Shown: in pieces, positions 20,491 through 27,687 of the stretch
Layout of the letters: the number at the start of each line of letters is the position of its first letter
How positions within the stretch are numbered: the stretch's first letter is position 1
Assembly: GCF_902167705.1 (NCBI RefSeq)
Contig: NZ_CABHMZ010000021.1
Location: forward strand, 1-64,000
DNA from: Streptococcus constellatus
GTDB taxonomy: Bacteria; Bacillota; Bacilli; Lactobacillales; Streptococcaceae
Direction of reading: 5' to 3'
Length of the DNA: 64,000 nt
Program-made: the position numbers and the translations under genes
Notes under the pieces: generated by a model
Databases searched by the model: none
What the model saw: only the letters and a program-made list of their open reading frames with translations
Told to the model about the DNA's origin: nothing

Positions 20491-20548
20491 GGCGGTAACA
20501 GTATGAGAAAAGGAAAATCACGCTCTCCGCTGATAACGTATCGGAAGA

Positions 20549-20673
20549 CTTCCGCTTATTCTGGCTTGTCTGCCAACAACCTGCAAGAACACGGATAGTC
20601 AAGGGTGCGAAGCATTGATTTTACCCTTTACTATCTGTGGGATTGCTGGTACTTTCCAAACCGCCAGAATAAG
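20549..20673 (+). other. Nested inverted repeats before the transfer operon
   Basis: Outer arms CTTATTCTGGC (20555-20565) and GCCAGAATAAG (20663-20673) are a perfect 11-bp match. Inside lies GATAGTCAAGGGT (20594-20606) against ACCCTTTACTATC (20623-20635), 12 of 13 paired. The 235-nt gap (20491-20725) contains only a 31-codon frame at 20503, which I do not call. It may be a regulatory RNA or replication site. Confidence 0.55.
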
Positions 20674-20725
20674 AAATCACAATCAAAAAACTTATCAAAT
20701 ATAGAAAGAAACGAGGTAAAACAAT

Positions 20726-21052
20726 ATGGAAATGAAATATGTCGTGCCAAATATGGCACAGTCTTTTGGAACTCTTGAATTTGCAGGCGAAAGCGAGCCT
20801 ATCTTTGAAAGGGATAAAAACAACCGCAAGGTTATAGCCAGACGAAGCTATAACCTTTATTCTGACATACAGAAAGGCGAAAATGTTGTGGTGGAAATTC
20901 CCGTGCAGGCTGGCGAAAAGCATTTCAAGTATGAGCAGAAAGTAAAACTTGTCAATCCGAAGTTATACGGCAGAGGTTACGCAATCGGGGATATGGGACA
21001 TACCGATTATGTGTTAGTTGCTGATGATATTGTAGCAGTTGAAGAAAAGTAA
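20726..21052 (+). CDS. Tn916 Orf23-like DUF961 protein
   Basis: A 108-residue YdcP/DUF961 protein (GTLEFAGESEPIFERDKNNRKVIARRSYNLYSDIQ, VKLVNPKLYGRGY). This family sits at the head of transfer operons of Tn916 and ICEBs1. Members are linked to conjugation and replication but have no enzyme motif. It is followed 15 nt later by a second DUF961 gene, as in Tn916. Confidence 0.85.
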   Translation: MEMKYVVPNMAQSFGTLEFAGESEPIFERDKNNRKVIARRSYNLYSDIQKGENVVVEIPVQAGEKHFKYEQKVKLVNPKLYGRGYAIGDMGHTDYVLVADDIVAVEEK

Positions 21053-21067
21053 AGGAGTGAAGAATTT

Positions 21068-21451
21068 ATGAGATTATCAAACGGGTTTGTTATTGACAAA
21101 GAGAAAACATTTGGAGAATTAAAATTTACAGCGGTGCGTGATGTGTTCTTGCAGAACGAGGACGGAACACCGAGTACACAGCTTAAAAAGCGTATCTATG
21201 ATTTGAAGTGCAGTCTGCATGGTGGAATTATCCCCGTGTCTGTACCGCCAGAAGTACCGTTAAGGGAATTTCCGTACAATGCAGTCGTGGAACTTGTCAA
21301 TCCCGTAGCCGATACTGTATCACGAAAAACCTATACGGGTGCAGATGTGGACTGGTATGTAAAGGCAGAGGATATTGTATTGAAGAATAAAGTCAACCAG
21401 AACGCAGGCAGTTCACAAAACTCTACACCGCAGGGACAGCCGAAAAAATAG
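21068..21451 (+). CDS. Tn916 Orf22-like DUF961 protein
   Basis: A 127-residue DUF961 protein paralogous to its upstream neighbour (FGELKFTAVRDVFLQNEDG, YDLKCSLHGGIIPVSVPPEVPL, VELVNPVADTVSRKTYTGADVDWYVKAEDI) with a Gln/Asn-rich tail. GGAGTGAAG precedes the ATG. In the Tn916 backbone orf21 follows directly; here a cargo unit with its own promoter and terminator lies between them. Confidence 0.85.
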   Translation: MRLSNGFVIDKEKTFGELKFTAVRDVFLQNEDGTPSTQLKKRIYDLKCSLHGGIIPVSVPPEVPLREFPYNAVVELVNPVADTVSRKTYTGADVDWYVKAEDIVLKNKVNQNAGSSQNSTPQGQPKK

Positions 21452-21471
21452 GATTGCTGAATAGATTTTCA

Positions 21472-21500
21472 TTGTAGCGGATATATGGAACTGTTATAAT
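21472..21500 (+). promoter_or_regulatory. Cargo-unit promoter 1
   Basis: TTGTAG, 17-nt spacer, TATAAT, followed by a GGATATGA element. The same layout recurs at 25248-25276 and 26174-26202. Confidence 0.75.
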
Positions 21501-21547
21501 ATGGATATGAAGAAATGAACAAATTGAAACTTATGGAGGTAACGGAA

Positions 21548-22006
21548 ATGAAATTAAAAAATCCTATGCTGGTGGTAACAGATATAGACAAATCAGTTGA
21601 GTTTTATAAAAAGGTTTTCGGGCTTCATGTGATTATGGATTTTGGAGCAAATAAAACTTTAACGGGCGGTTTGGCTTTGCAGACAGTTGAAACATATAAA
21701 GATTTTATCGGGAAAAGCGATATTTCTTTTGGTGGCAATAACTTTGAAATTTACTTTGAAGAAGATAATTTTGATGAATTTGCGGATAAGCTGAAAGAAT
21801 GTGATGTTGAATATGTCCACCCTATTGTAGAACATTCATGGGGACAGCGTGTTGTTCGTTTCTATGACCCAGATAAACATATTATCGAAGTTGGCGAGAA
21901 CATGAAAATAGTATGCAAGCGTTTCTTAAACAGTGGAATGACACCAGAACAAGTAGCAGAACGCATGGACGTACCTATGAAATTTGTCAATGCCTGTATG
22001 CGTTAA
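21548..22006 (+). CDS. VOC-superfamily (glyoxalase/bleomycin-resistance-like) protein, cargo unit 1
   Basis: A 152-residue vicinal-oxygen-chelate fold protein with the paired beta-alpha-beta-beta-beta pattern: MLVVTDIDKSVEFYKKVFGLHV, then EIYFEEDNFDEFADKLKE, and RVVRFYDPDKHIIEVGE, which carries a typical metal-binding Glu. A short helical tail (MTPEQVAERMDVPMKFVNACMR) looks HTH-like. VOC members isomerise, cleave or sequester toxic small molecules; the substrate is unknown. GGAGGT sits seven bases before the chosen ATG. It lies between orf22 and orf21 with its own promoter and terminator, so it is accessory. Confidence 0.8.
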   Translation: MKLKNPMLVVTDIDKSVEFYKKVFGLHVIMDFGANKTLTGGLALQTVETYKDFIGKSDISFGGNNFEIYFEEDNFDEFADKLKECDVEYVHPIVEHSWGQRVVRFYDPDKHIIEVGENMKIVCKRFLNSGMTPEQVAERMDVPMKFVNACMR

Positions 22007-22037
22007 ATCCCAGTTTGACAATTTCATATCCTCACAC

Positions 22038-22070
22038 AAAGCAGTTAGTCTTAGGATTGACTGCTTTTTT
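22038..22070 (+). terminator. Cargo-unit terminator 1
   Basis: AAAGCAGT pairs with ACTGCTTT, then a T run. The block from about 22018, including CAATTTCATATCC, is nearly identical to those ending the other two cargo units (26061-26093, 26889-26921). Confidence 0.85.
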
Positions 22071-22096
22071 CGTACCCAGAAAGGAGTGATTGATTT

Positions 22097-23491
22097 ATGC
22101 GTATGATTTGGAACAAAGGACACCGTATCAGAGCCAGCGACAAGCACCTTGTCTATCACTTTTCCATAGGGACGCTTCTGTTTGTATTCGTAGCGGTTCT
22201 CCTGCTACTGAATATCAAACAGCTCATACGTACCGATTGGGAGCATTTCAGCTTGTTAGAGAATGGCTTGACGCTTTCCCCTTACAACTTCATAACCATA
22301 CTGGTAGCGATTGGTGTTTGTGCATTGGTCGCTTTTCTGTATTACCGTTTCTGTTACGACGATTTCAAGAAGCTCCTGCACCGTCAAAAGCTGGCAAGAA
22401 TGATACTGGAAAATAAGTGGTATGAAGCCGATACTGTACAAGACAGCGGTTTTTTTACTGACCTGCAAAGCAGATCAAGGGAAAAAATCGTCTGGTTTCC
22501 AAAGATTTATTATCAAATGGAAAAAGGACTGCTTCATATCCGCTGTGAAATTACGCTGGGGAAATATCAAGACCAGCTTTTACGGTTAGAGGATAAATTG
22601 GAAAGTGGCTTGTATTGTGAGCTGACCGACAAGACCCTGCATGACGGCTATATCGAATATACTCTGCTTTATGATATGATAGCGAACCGCATTACCATTG
22701 ATGAAGTACGGGCAGAAAATGGCTGTCTAAAGCTGATGAAAAATCTTGTCTGGGAATATGACGCACTCCCCCACGCTCTGATTGCTGGTGGGACTGGTGG
22801 CGGTAAAACCTATTTTCTGCTGACGCTCATTGAAGCCTTACTGCATACCAACGCTGTCCTTTATATCTTAGACCCGAAAAACGGTGACCTTGCAGACTTA
22901 GGGACAGTTATGGGAAATGTGTATCATACCAAAGAAGAAATGATAGATTGCGTCCATGCCTTTTATGAGGGCATGGTACAGCGAAGTGAGGAAATGAAAC
23001 GACACCCGAACTATAAGACTGGCGAAAACTATGCCTATCTGGGACTGCCACCCTGCTTTCTTATCTTTGATGAATATGTAGCATTTTTTGAAATGCTGGG
23101 GACGAAAGAAAGCGTAAGCCTGCTTAGCCAGTTAAAGAAAATCGTTATGTTAGGGCGACAAGCAGGATATTTCCTTATCGTTGCCTGCCAGCGTCCAGAC
23201 GCAAAGTATTTCTCGGACGGTATCAGAGATAACTTCAATTTCCGTGTGGGACTTGGGCGTATCAGTGAATTAGGTTACGGTATGCTGTTCGGTTCAGATG
23301 TGAAAAAGCAGTTTTTTCAGAAGCGTATCAAGGGGCGTGGCTATTGTGATGTGGGAACAAGCGTCATAAGTGAATTTTACACGCCTTTAGTCCCAAAAGG
23401 ACATGATTTTTTGCAGACTATCGGCTCTCTTGCACAAGCAAGGCAGGACGGGACGGCGACGTGCGAAGCGAAAGGCGACGGCACGGACTAG
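22097..23491 (+). CDS. FtsK/SpoIIIE-like conjugative coupling protein (Orf21)
   Basis: A 464-residue membrane ATPase with two N-terminal membrane helices (STGTLLFVFVAVLLLLNIKQ and FITILVAIGVCALVAFLYY type). The Walker A motif is GGTGGGKT (about 235) and the Walker B is CFLIFDEYVAFFE. It matches Tn916 Orf21 and ICEBs1 ConQ, which feed relaxase-bound DNA into the mating channel. AAAGGAGTG precedes the start. The oriT region follows immediately. Confidence 0.92.
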   Translation: MRMIWNKGHRIRASDKHLVYHFSIGTLLFVFVAVLLLLNIKQLIRTDWEHFSLLENGLTLSPYNFITILVAIGVCALVAFLYYRFCYDDFKKLLHRQKLARMILENKWYEADTVQDSGFFTDLQSRSREKIVWFPKIYYQMEKGLLHIRCEITLGKYQDQLLRLEDKLESGLYCELTDKTLHDGYIEYTLLYDMIANRITIDEVRAENGCLKLMKNLVWEYDALPHALIAGGTGGGKTYFLLTLIEALLHTNAVLYILDPKNGDLADLGTVMGNVYHTKEEMIDCVHAFYEGMVQRSEEMKRHPNYKTGENYAYLGLPPCFLIFDEYVAFFEMLGTKESVSLLSQLKKIVMLGRQAGYFLIVACQRPDAKYFSDGIRDNFNFRVGLGRISELGYGMLFGSDVKKQFFQKRIKGRGYCDVGTSVISEFYTPLVPKGHDFLQTIGSLAQARQDGTATCEAKGDGTD

Positions 23492-23674
23492 CCGTTGCTG
23501 GTGTGGCGTTAGCCACGCCAGCAGGTAAAACCCCTCGGTATCTAACAGAGGGGTACGTTTGCAAATAGACAATAGACAAAAAACATAGGAAACATAAGGC
23601 TTCTGGCATGGTTTCCTAGCAAAAATCGGCTGTGAAGTTGCCTTAAAAAACTTCACACTTTACAGATTGGGGGT
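23492..23674 (+). other. Origin of transfer (oriT) region
   Basis: Non-coding, between orf21 and the relaxase gene, which is where Tn916 oriT lies. It contains two hairpins: CTGGTGTGGC with GCCACGCCAG (23498-23522), and ACCCCTC with GAGGGGT around an 11-nt loop (23530-23554), followed by an AT-rich stretch with a repeated ATAGACAA. The exact nick site cannot be set from sequence alone. Confidence 0.75.
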
Positions 23675-24871
23675 ATGGTTCTGAATGAAGAACAATGGAT
23701 AAAAGAATTACGGGAGAAACGGATTGCTTACGGTATCTCACAAGGCAGGCTGGCGGTGGCTTCTGGTATCACAAGGGAATATCTCAACAAGATAGAAAGC
23801 GGAAAAATGAAGCCGTCAAAGGAACTTCTGGAAACTCTGCATAAAGAACTGGCAAGGTTCAATCCAGAAGCACCGCTTACCATGCTGTTTGATTATGTGA
23901 AAATTCGTTTTCCCACGCTGGATATACAGCACATCATCAAAGATATATTAAAACTGAATATCAATTATATGCTCCATGAAGATTACGGGCGTTACAGTTA
24001 TACGGAGCATTATTCTTTAGGGGACATCTTTATCTATACGTCGGCTGACGAAGAAAAAGGTGTCCTTTTAGAGTTAAAGGGGCGTGGTTGCCGACAGTTT
24101 GAAAGTTACCTGCTGGCACAGCAACGAAGCTGGTATGACTTTCTCATGGACGCATTGGTAGACGGTGGCGTGATGAAGCGTATCGACCTTGCTATCAACG
24201 ACCATACGGGCATTTTGGATATTCCAGAGCTTGCGGAAAAATGCAGGAAACGGGAATATATCGGAAAGTCCAGAAGTTATAAGTTTTACCAGTCGGGCGA
24301 GCTTATCAAGCACAGAGAGGACGACAGAGAATATATGGGACGTACCCTTTATCTTGGGTCGCTGAAATCAGATGTGTATTTTTGTATCTATGAAAAGGAC
24401 TATGAGCAGTATATCAAGTTAGGGACACCGCTTGAAGAAGCCGACATTATCAACCGTTTTGAGATACGGCTTAGAAATGAACGTGCCTATTATGCAGTAC
24501 GAGATTTGCTGACCTATTATGACGCAGAGCAGACCGCCTTTTCTATCATCAACCAGTATGTGCGGTTTGTTGATGAAGAACCAGACAAGCGAAAAAATGA
24601 CTGGAAACTCAATGACCGCTGGGCTTGGTTTATCGGCGATAACAGACAGAGTTTGAAGCTGACGACAAAGCCAGAGCCTTATACCTTAGACCGCACGTTG
24701 CGTTGGGTACAAAGGCAGGTAGCACCGACCTTGAAAATGCTGAAAAGGATTGATAAAGGAAACGGCACAGACTACATGGAAACAATCGAACAGCAGGCAA
24801 AGCTCACAGAAAAGCATGAAATGATAATCAAACAGCAGACGACCCCTGCAAAAGATTTAGTAGAAAGTTAG
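23675..24871 (+). CDS. Rolling-circle relaxase (Orf20/MobT family) with HTH domain
   Basis: A 398-residue relaxase. The N-terminal Cro/C1-type HTH (residues about 10-60, GRLAVASGITREYLNKIESGKMKP) precedes a Rep_trans/MobT domain (GRYSYTEHYSLGDIFIY, LELKGRGCRQFE, RIDLAINDHTGILD). It nicks oriT and starts rolling-circle replication of the excised element. GGGGG precedes the ATG. Close match in layout to Tn916 Orf20 and ICEBs1 NicK. Confidence 0.92.
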   Translation: MVLNEEQWIKELREKRIAYGISQGRLAVASGITREYLNKIESGKMKPSKELLETLHKELARFNPEAPLTMLFDYVKIRFPTLDIQHIIKDILKLNINYMLHEDYGRYSYTEHYSLGDIFIYTSADEEKGVLLELKGRGCRQFESYLLAQQRSWYDFLMDALVDGGVMKRIDLAINDHTGILDIPELAEKCRKREYIGKSRSYKFYQSGELIKHREDDREYMGRTLYLGSLKSDVYFCIYEKDYEQYIKLGTPLEEADIINRFEIRLRNERAYYAVRDLLTYYDAEQTAFSIINQYVRFVDEEPDKRKNDWKLNDRWAWFIGDNRQSLKLTTKPEPYTLDRTLRWVQRQVAPTLKMLKRIDKGNGTDYMETIEQQAKLTEKHEMIIKQQTTPAKDLVES

Positions 24872-24883
24872 GAGTGATAAAAA

Positions 24884-25018
24884 ATGTGGGAATTAGTAAA
24901 AGACTTCCTGCTGGTATCTATGGGAATGGGTATCGGCGTGGTCTTGATGTGTATGTTAAGCGTCGGCAAAGAAGCCGACTATAAAATGAAACAATTAAGA
25001 GAAAGTGAGGACAATTAA
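24884..25018 (+). CDS. Small single-span membrane protein (DUF3789-like)
   Basis: A 44-residue protein, MWELVKDFLLVSMGMGIG and on, with one membrane helix (about 6-27) and a charged tail. GGAGTGATA precedes the start, and its stop codon directly abuts the orf19 ATG. Similar tiny proteins occur at this place in Tn916-like elements. Function unknown. Confidence 0.7.
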   Translation: MWELVKDFLLVSMGMGIGVVLMCMLSVGKEADYKMKQLRESEDN

Positions 25019-25240
25019 ATGAATTTCGGGCAAAATTTGTATCAATGGTTTTTATCAAACGCACAGAGCTTAGTGCTTATGGCGATTGTGGTTATCGGTA
25101 TCTACTTAGGTTTCAAGCGTGAGTTTTCCAAACTTATCGGCTTCTTGGTAGTTGCCTTGATTGCTGTCGGTTTGGTATTCAACGCTGGCGGTGTGAAAGA
25201 TGTACTGTTAGAGCTGTTCAATAAGATTATCGGTGCATAA
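25019..25240 (+). CDS. Tn916 Orf19-like small membrane protein
   Basis: A 73-residue protein with two membrane helices (LVLMAIVVIGIYLGF and LIGFLVVALIAVGLVF) and the tail VLLELFNKIIGA. It is part of the Tn916 backbone; precise role unknown. The last 12 codons are duplicated at 26131-26166, marking the junction between two inserted cargo units. Confidence 0.85.
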   Translation: MNFGQNLYQWFLSNAQSLVLMAIVVIGIYLGFKREFSKLIGFLVVALIAVGLVFNAGGVKDVLLELFNKIIGA

Positions 25241-25288
25241 AATTTTATTGTGGTGCTGATATGAGAATGATATAATTGGGATATGAAA
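25205..25288 (+). repeat. 84-bp direct repeat, copy 1 (orf19 tail plus cargo promoter)
   Basis: Covers the last codons of orf19, its stop and the promoter of cargo unit 2. Copy 2 is at 26131-26214 and differs at only a few positions. Confidence 0.9.
25248..25276 (+). promoter_or_regulatory. Cargo-unit promoter 2
   Basis: TTGTGG, 17-nt spacer, TATAAT. It starts right after the orf19 stop, inside the duplicated 84-bp block. Confidence 0.75.
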
Positions 25289-25326
25289 TATACAAATAAA
25301 TCTGTTGAAAAATGAGGTGTCAAAAT

Positions 25327-25569
25327 ATGGCAAATGAATTACTGGAAAACTTGGATAGACTTCATACAACTGAACTTGGCGTTATTAGAATTAAAAAGAA
25401 CTTATCTTTGAATGTAGAAAACGTGATTGAATGGTGCAAAGAAAAAATCAGTCTTTCTAATGCAGAAATTATAAGAAAAGGGAAAAACTGGTACATAACG
25501 ATTGATAATTGTATCATTACAATAAATGCGTACAGTTATACCATTATCACTGCTCACAAAGTAAAATGA
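25327..25569 (+). CDS. DUF3781 protein, cargo unit 2
   Basis: An 80-residue DUF3781 protein (NELLENLDRLHTTELGVIRIKKNLSL, then GKNWYITIDNCIITINAYSYTIITAHK). The frame opens at 25312, but GAGGTG fits the ATG at 25327. Function of the family is unknown. Its stop overlaps the start of the GyrI-like gene (ATGA), so the two form one translationally coupled unit. Confidence 0.75.
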   Translation: MANELLENLDRLHTTELGVIRIKKNLSLNVENVIEWCKEKISLSNAEIIRKGKNWYITIDNCIITINAYSYTIITAHKVK

Positions 25570-26036
25570 TGAATTATTCTATAAGAGAATTAGACGCATT
25601 TTCAGTTATTGGGCAGGAAGTAGAGCTTACGAATTACCAAAAAAGGAATATTCAGATTAGTACGCAGTTTTGGAGAAAGTTTAACAGTAATTTGAAGAAA
25701 TCATATCTTTCACAATCGGGAAATTGGGTAAAATATGCTTTTATGGAACGGAGAAATGGAAAACTTTATTATTTCTGTTCTATACCAAAGCGAACTATTA
25801 TTCCAGACAACTTTCTGTATAAAGAAATACCGTCTTATAAGTATTTGGTCATGGAGCATATCGGTGCTATGGAAAAAATATATGAAACTTATGGAAAAAT
25901 TTATCAGGAAATTATTCCTAATACACCATATACCCCTATAAAAAATATTATCCTGCACTTTGAAAAATATGATTACCGTTTCCATTGGAATAGAGATAAT
26001 TCAGTTATTGAAATTTGGATACCTATTCAAGATTAA
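25566..26036 (+). CDS. GyrI-like small-molecule-binding protein, cargo unit 2
   Basis: A 156-residue stand-alone GyrI-like/AraC-effector-binding domain: NYSIRELDAFSVIGQEVELTN, then FLYKEIPSYKYLVMEHIGAMEKIYETYGKIYQEI, and a C-terminal strand VIEIWIPI. There is no DNA-binding domain. Family members bind or hydrolyse small hydrophobic or cationic compounds. The open frame reaches back into DUF3781; I start at the overlapping ATG (25566, with a second ATG at 25569). The cargo terminator follows. Confidence 0.75.
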   Translation: MMNYSIRELDAFSVIGQEVELTNYQKRNIQISTQFWRKFNSNLKKSYLSQSGNWVKYAFMERRNGKLYYFCSIPKRTIIPDNFLYKEIPSYKYLVMEHIGAMEKIYETYGKIYQEIIPNTPYTPIKNIILHFEKYDYRFHWNRDNSVIEIWIPIQD

Positions 26037-26060
26037 AAACAATTTTATATCCCCACACAC

Positions 26061-26093
26061 AAAGCAGTTAGTTTTAGGATTGACTGCTTTTTT
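26061..26093 (+). terminator. Cargo-unit terminator 2
   Basis: The same AAAGCAGT/ACTGCTTT hairpin and T run as the other two units, with one changed loop base. After it, the ribosome site and ATG of the next backbone gene are present in a dead copy (26098-26126). Confidence 0.85.
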
Positions 26094-26130
26094 CTTATCA
26101 AAATTTCAGATTGGAGTGATGAAATGGTGT

Positions 26131-26214
26131 CTGTTAGAGCTGTTCAATAAGATTATCGGTGCATAGAATTTTATTGTGGTGCTGATATGAGAATGTTATA
26201 ATGTGGATATGAAA
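26131..26214 (+). repeat. 84-bp direct repeat, copy 2 (orf19 tail plus cargo promoter)
   Basis: Near-identical to 25205-25288. It holds a non-coding copy of the orf19 tail and the promoter of cargo unit 3. A nine-codon frame starting at 26124 runs out of phase through it and is not a gene. Confidence 0.9.
26174..26202 (+). promoter_or_regulatory. Cargo-unit promoter 3
   Basis: TTGTGG, 17-nt spacer, TATAAT, then GGATATGA, as in units 1 and 2. Confidence 0.75.
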
Positions 26215-26236
26215 CACAGTATCTAGGAGTGATGAA

Positions 26237-26863
26237 ATGAAATATATAATGCTTCATGGTTTGGGACAATCTTCTGAAAGTTGGAGTGATACCGTAAAAG
26301 TATTCAATGATGATTTTGAAGTTTTATGCCCTAATTTATCAGATTGGCTTTCTGGGAAAACACCATGTTATGATACATTGTATCGGACATTGGAAACATA
26401 CTGTGAACAGTTTGAAGAACCGCTAAATATTTGTGGACTTTCTTTAGGTGGTATTCTTGCTATGCAGTATGCGATAGAACACCCAGAAAAAATGAACTCA
26501 TTAGTGTTAATAGGCACACAATATGAAATGCCAAAGTATCTGTTAAAAATGCAAAATCTGATATTCCGTATTATGCCTTGTTCAGCATTTGAAAAAATGG
26601 GCTTTCAGAAAACAGATTTTATCAATCTATGCAAATCTATGACAGAACTTAATTTTAAACATGAACTGAAAAAAATATCATGTTCGGTACTTGTTGTCTG
26701 TGGCGATAAGGATAAGATAAATAAAAAAGCTTCTTTAGAATTGCAACAACAGATAGAAAACGCAGAAATAGCTATTATTGAAAATGCAGGACATGAAGTA
26801 AATACAGATACGCCAACACTACTAGGGCAAAAGTTAAATGTATTTTTCAAACAATATGTCTGA
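26237..26863 (+). CDS. Alpha/beta hydrolase, cargo unit 3
   Basis: A 208-residue alpha/beta-hydrolase fold protein. The oxyanion HG motif is at the start (MLHGLGQSSESW), the nucleophile elbow is GLSLGG (Ser about 69), the acid is in VVCGDKDKI and the His is in ENAGHEVN. All three catalytic residues are present. Substrate unknown. GGAGTGATGAA precedes the ATG. It is the third cargo unit, in tandem with unit 2 between orf19 and the ardA genes. It is only distantly similar to the hydrolase at 35966. Confidence 0.85.
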   Translation: MKYIMLHGLGQSSESWSDTVKVFNDDFEVLCPNLSDWLSGKTPCYDTLYRTLETYCEQFEEPLNICGLSLGGILAMQYAIEHPEKMNSLVLIGTQYEMPKYLLKMQNLIFRIMPCSAFEKMGFQKTDFINLCKSMTELNFKHELKKISCSVLVVCGDKDKINKKASLELQQQIENAEIAIIENAGHEVNTDTPTLLGQKLNVFFKQYV

Positions 26864-26888
26864 TAAACAATTTCATATCCATACACAC

Positions 26889-26921
26889 AAAGCAGTTAGT
26901 CTTAGGATTGACTGCTTTTTT
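26889..26921 (+). terminator. Cargo-unit terminator 3
   Basis: The hairpin matches terminator 1 at every stem base and is preceded by the same CAATTTCATATCC block. Confidence 0.85.
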
Positions 26922-26951
26922 CTTACCAAAATTTCAGATTGGAGTGATGAA

Positions 26952-27248
26952 ATGAGCGATATTTTTAAGGATATGCAGGCAAACGTCGGCTGTGAATACA
27001 TTTCCGACCTGCCCTCTTACAAGCGTAAGGTATGGCATGAAATGAAACGACTGAACCCTGCCGACTATGAAGAAAGACAGTTAGAAGATTTTTCTAAATA
27101 TGTGTTTGGTATGTCGTACCAGACCTTAAAAGATGTGATGAAACAACAGAAAGGACGTGAGGAACAATGCAGGAAACAAGGGTGCTGGTGGAAACGAGAG
27201 GAACAACTGGCGAAGAAACAACATCATACTGGTTCGACCTACCGATAG
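26952..27248 (+). CDS. Small ICE backbone protein, unknown function
   Basis: A 98-residue charged protein starting MSDIFKDMQANVGCEYISDLP behind GGAGTGATGAA; the frame extends upstream through the terminator, which is not credible as coding. Its last 27 codons overlap the ardA start. I recognise no family motif. The overlap suggests coupled translation, or that the true product ends earlier after a frame change. Confidence 0.6.
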   Translation: MSDIFKDMQANVGCEYISDLPSYKRKVWHEMKRLNPADYEERQLEDFSKYVFGMSYQTLKDVMKQQKGREEQCRKQGCWWKREEQLAKKQHHTGSTYR

Positions 27249-27670
27249 ATGTTGCCGAGTTTGAAGAAAAGTTAGGTATCGGTGCAGAAAGTCAAGATTA
27301 TCGTATTATCGAAAAGGTGTTGCCTTATGCTGATGAAGTCCACGAACACACCAGCGTGTACCAGCTCAACGAATTAGATTTTATGTACCGCCAGCTTTCA
27401 AGTGATATGCAGGAAGAATATGTATCACTACTTACGGTGTATGAAAATTTAGAAGCACTTTATATTTGCAGAAATGTGATTACGGTTTATCCCGACTGCA
27501 AAAGCATGATAGATGTTGCAAGGCAAAAGCTGATGAACGACCCGACGTTCAAGCATTTATCCGAGGACTGTCAAGAATACTATTTTGACTTTGAAGCCTA
27601 CGCCTCTCACTTGCAGGAACACGGGAAATTTTTAGTAACGGAACACGGTATCTTTGAACTGCCAGAGTAG
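27167..27670 (+). CDS. ardA: ArdA-like antirestriction protein, copy 1
   Basis: A 167-residue acidic ArdA-family protein. These mimic bent B-form DNA and inhibit type I restriction-modification enzymes during entry. Family features are DLPIDVAEFEEKLGI near the start, VYQLNELDFMYRQL, and the C-terminal YFDFEAYASHLQEHGKFLVTEHGIFELPE. The charge is strongly negative. It is divergent from the second copy 17 nt downstream (many changed positions), so this is not a recent duplication. Confidence 0.85.
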   Translation: MQETRVLVETRGTTGEETTSYWFDLPIDVAEFEEKLGIGAESQDYRIIEKVLPYADEVHEHTSVYQLNELDFMYRQLSSDMQEEYVSLLTVYENLEALYICRNVITVYPDCKSMIDVARQKLMNDPTFKHLSEDCQEYYFDFEAYASHLQEHGKFLVTEHGIFELPE

Positions 27671-27687
27671 GAAATGAGGTGGTGCTT

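Noticed and set aside
20503..20598. A 31-codon frame after the adhesin gene
   Set aside because: Too short, no family resemblance, and it overlaps the nested inverted repeats.
25509..25565. Upstream extension of the GyrI-like gene
   Set aside because: It overlaps the DUF3781 gene and lacks a ribosome site; the overlapping ATGA start is more credible.
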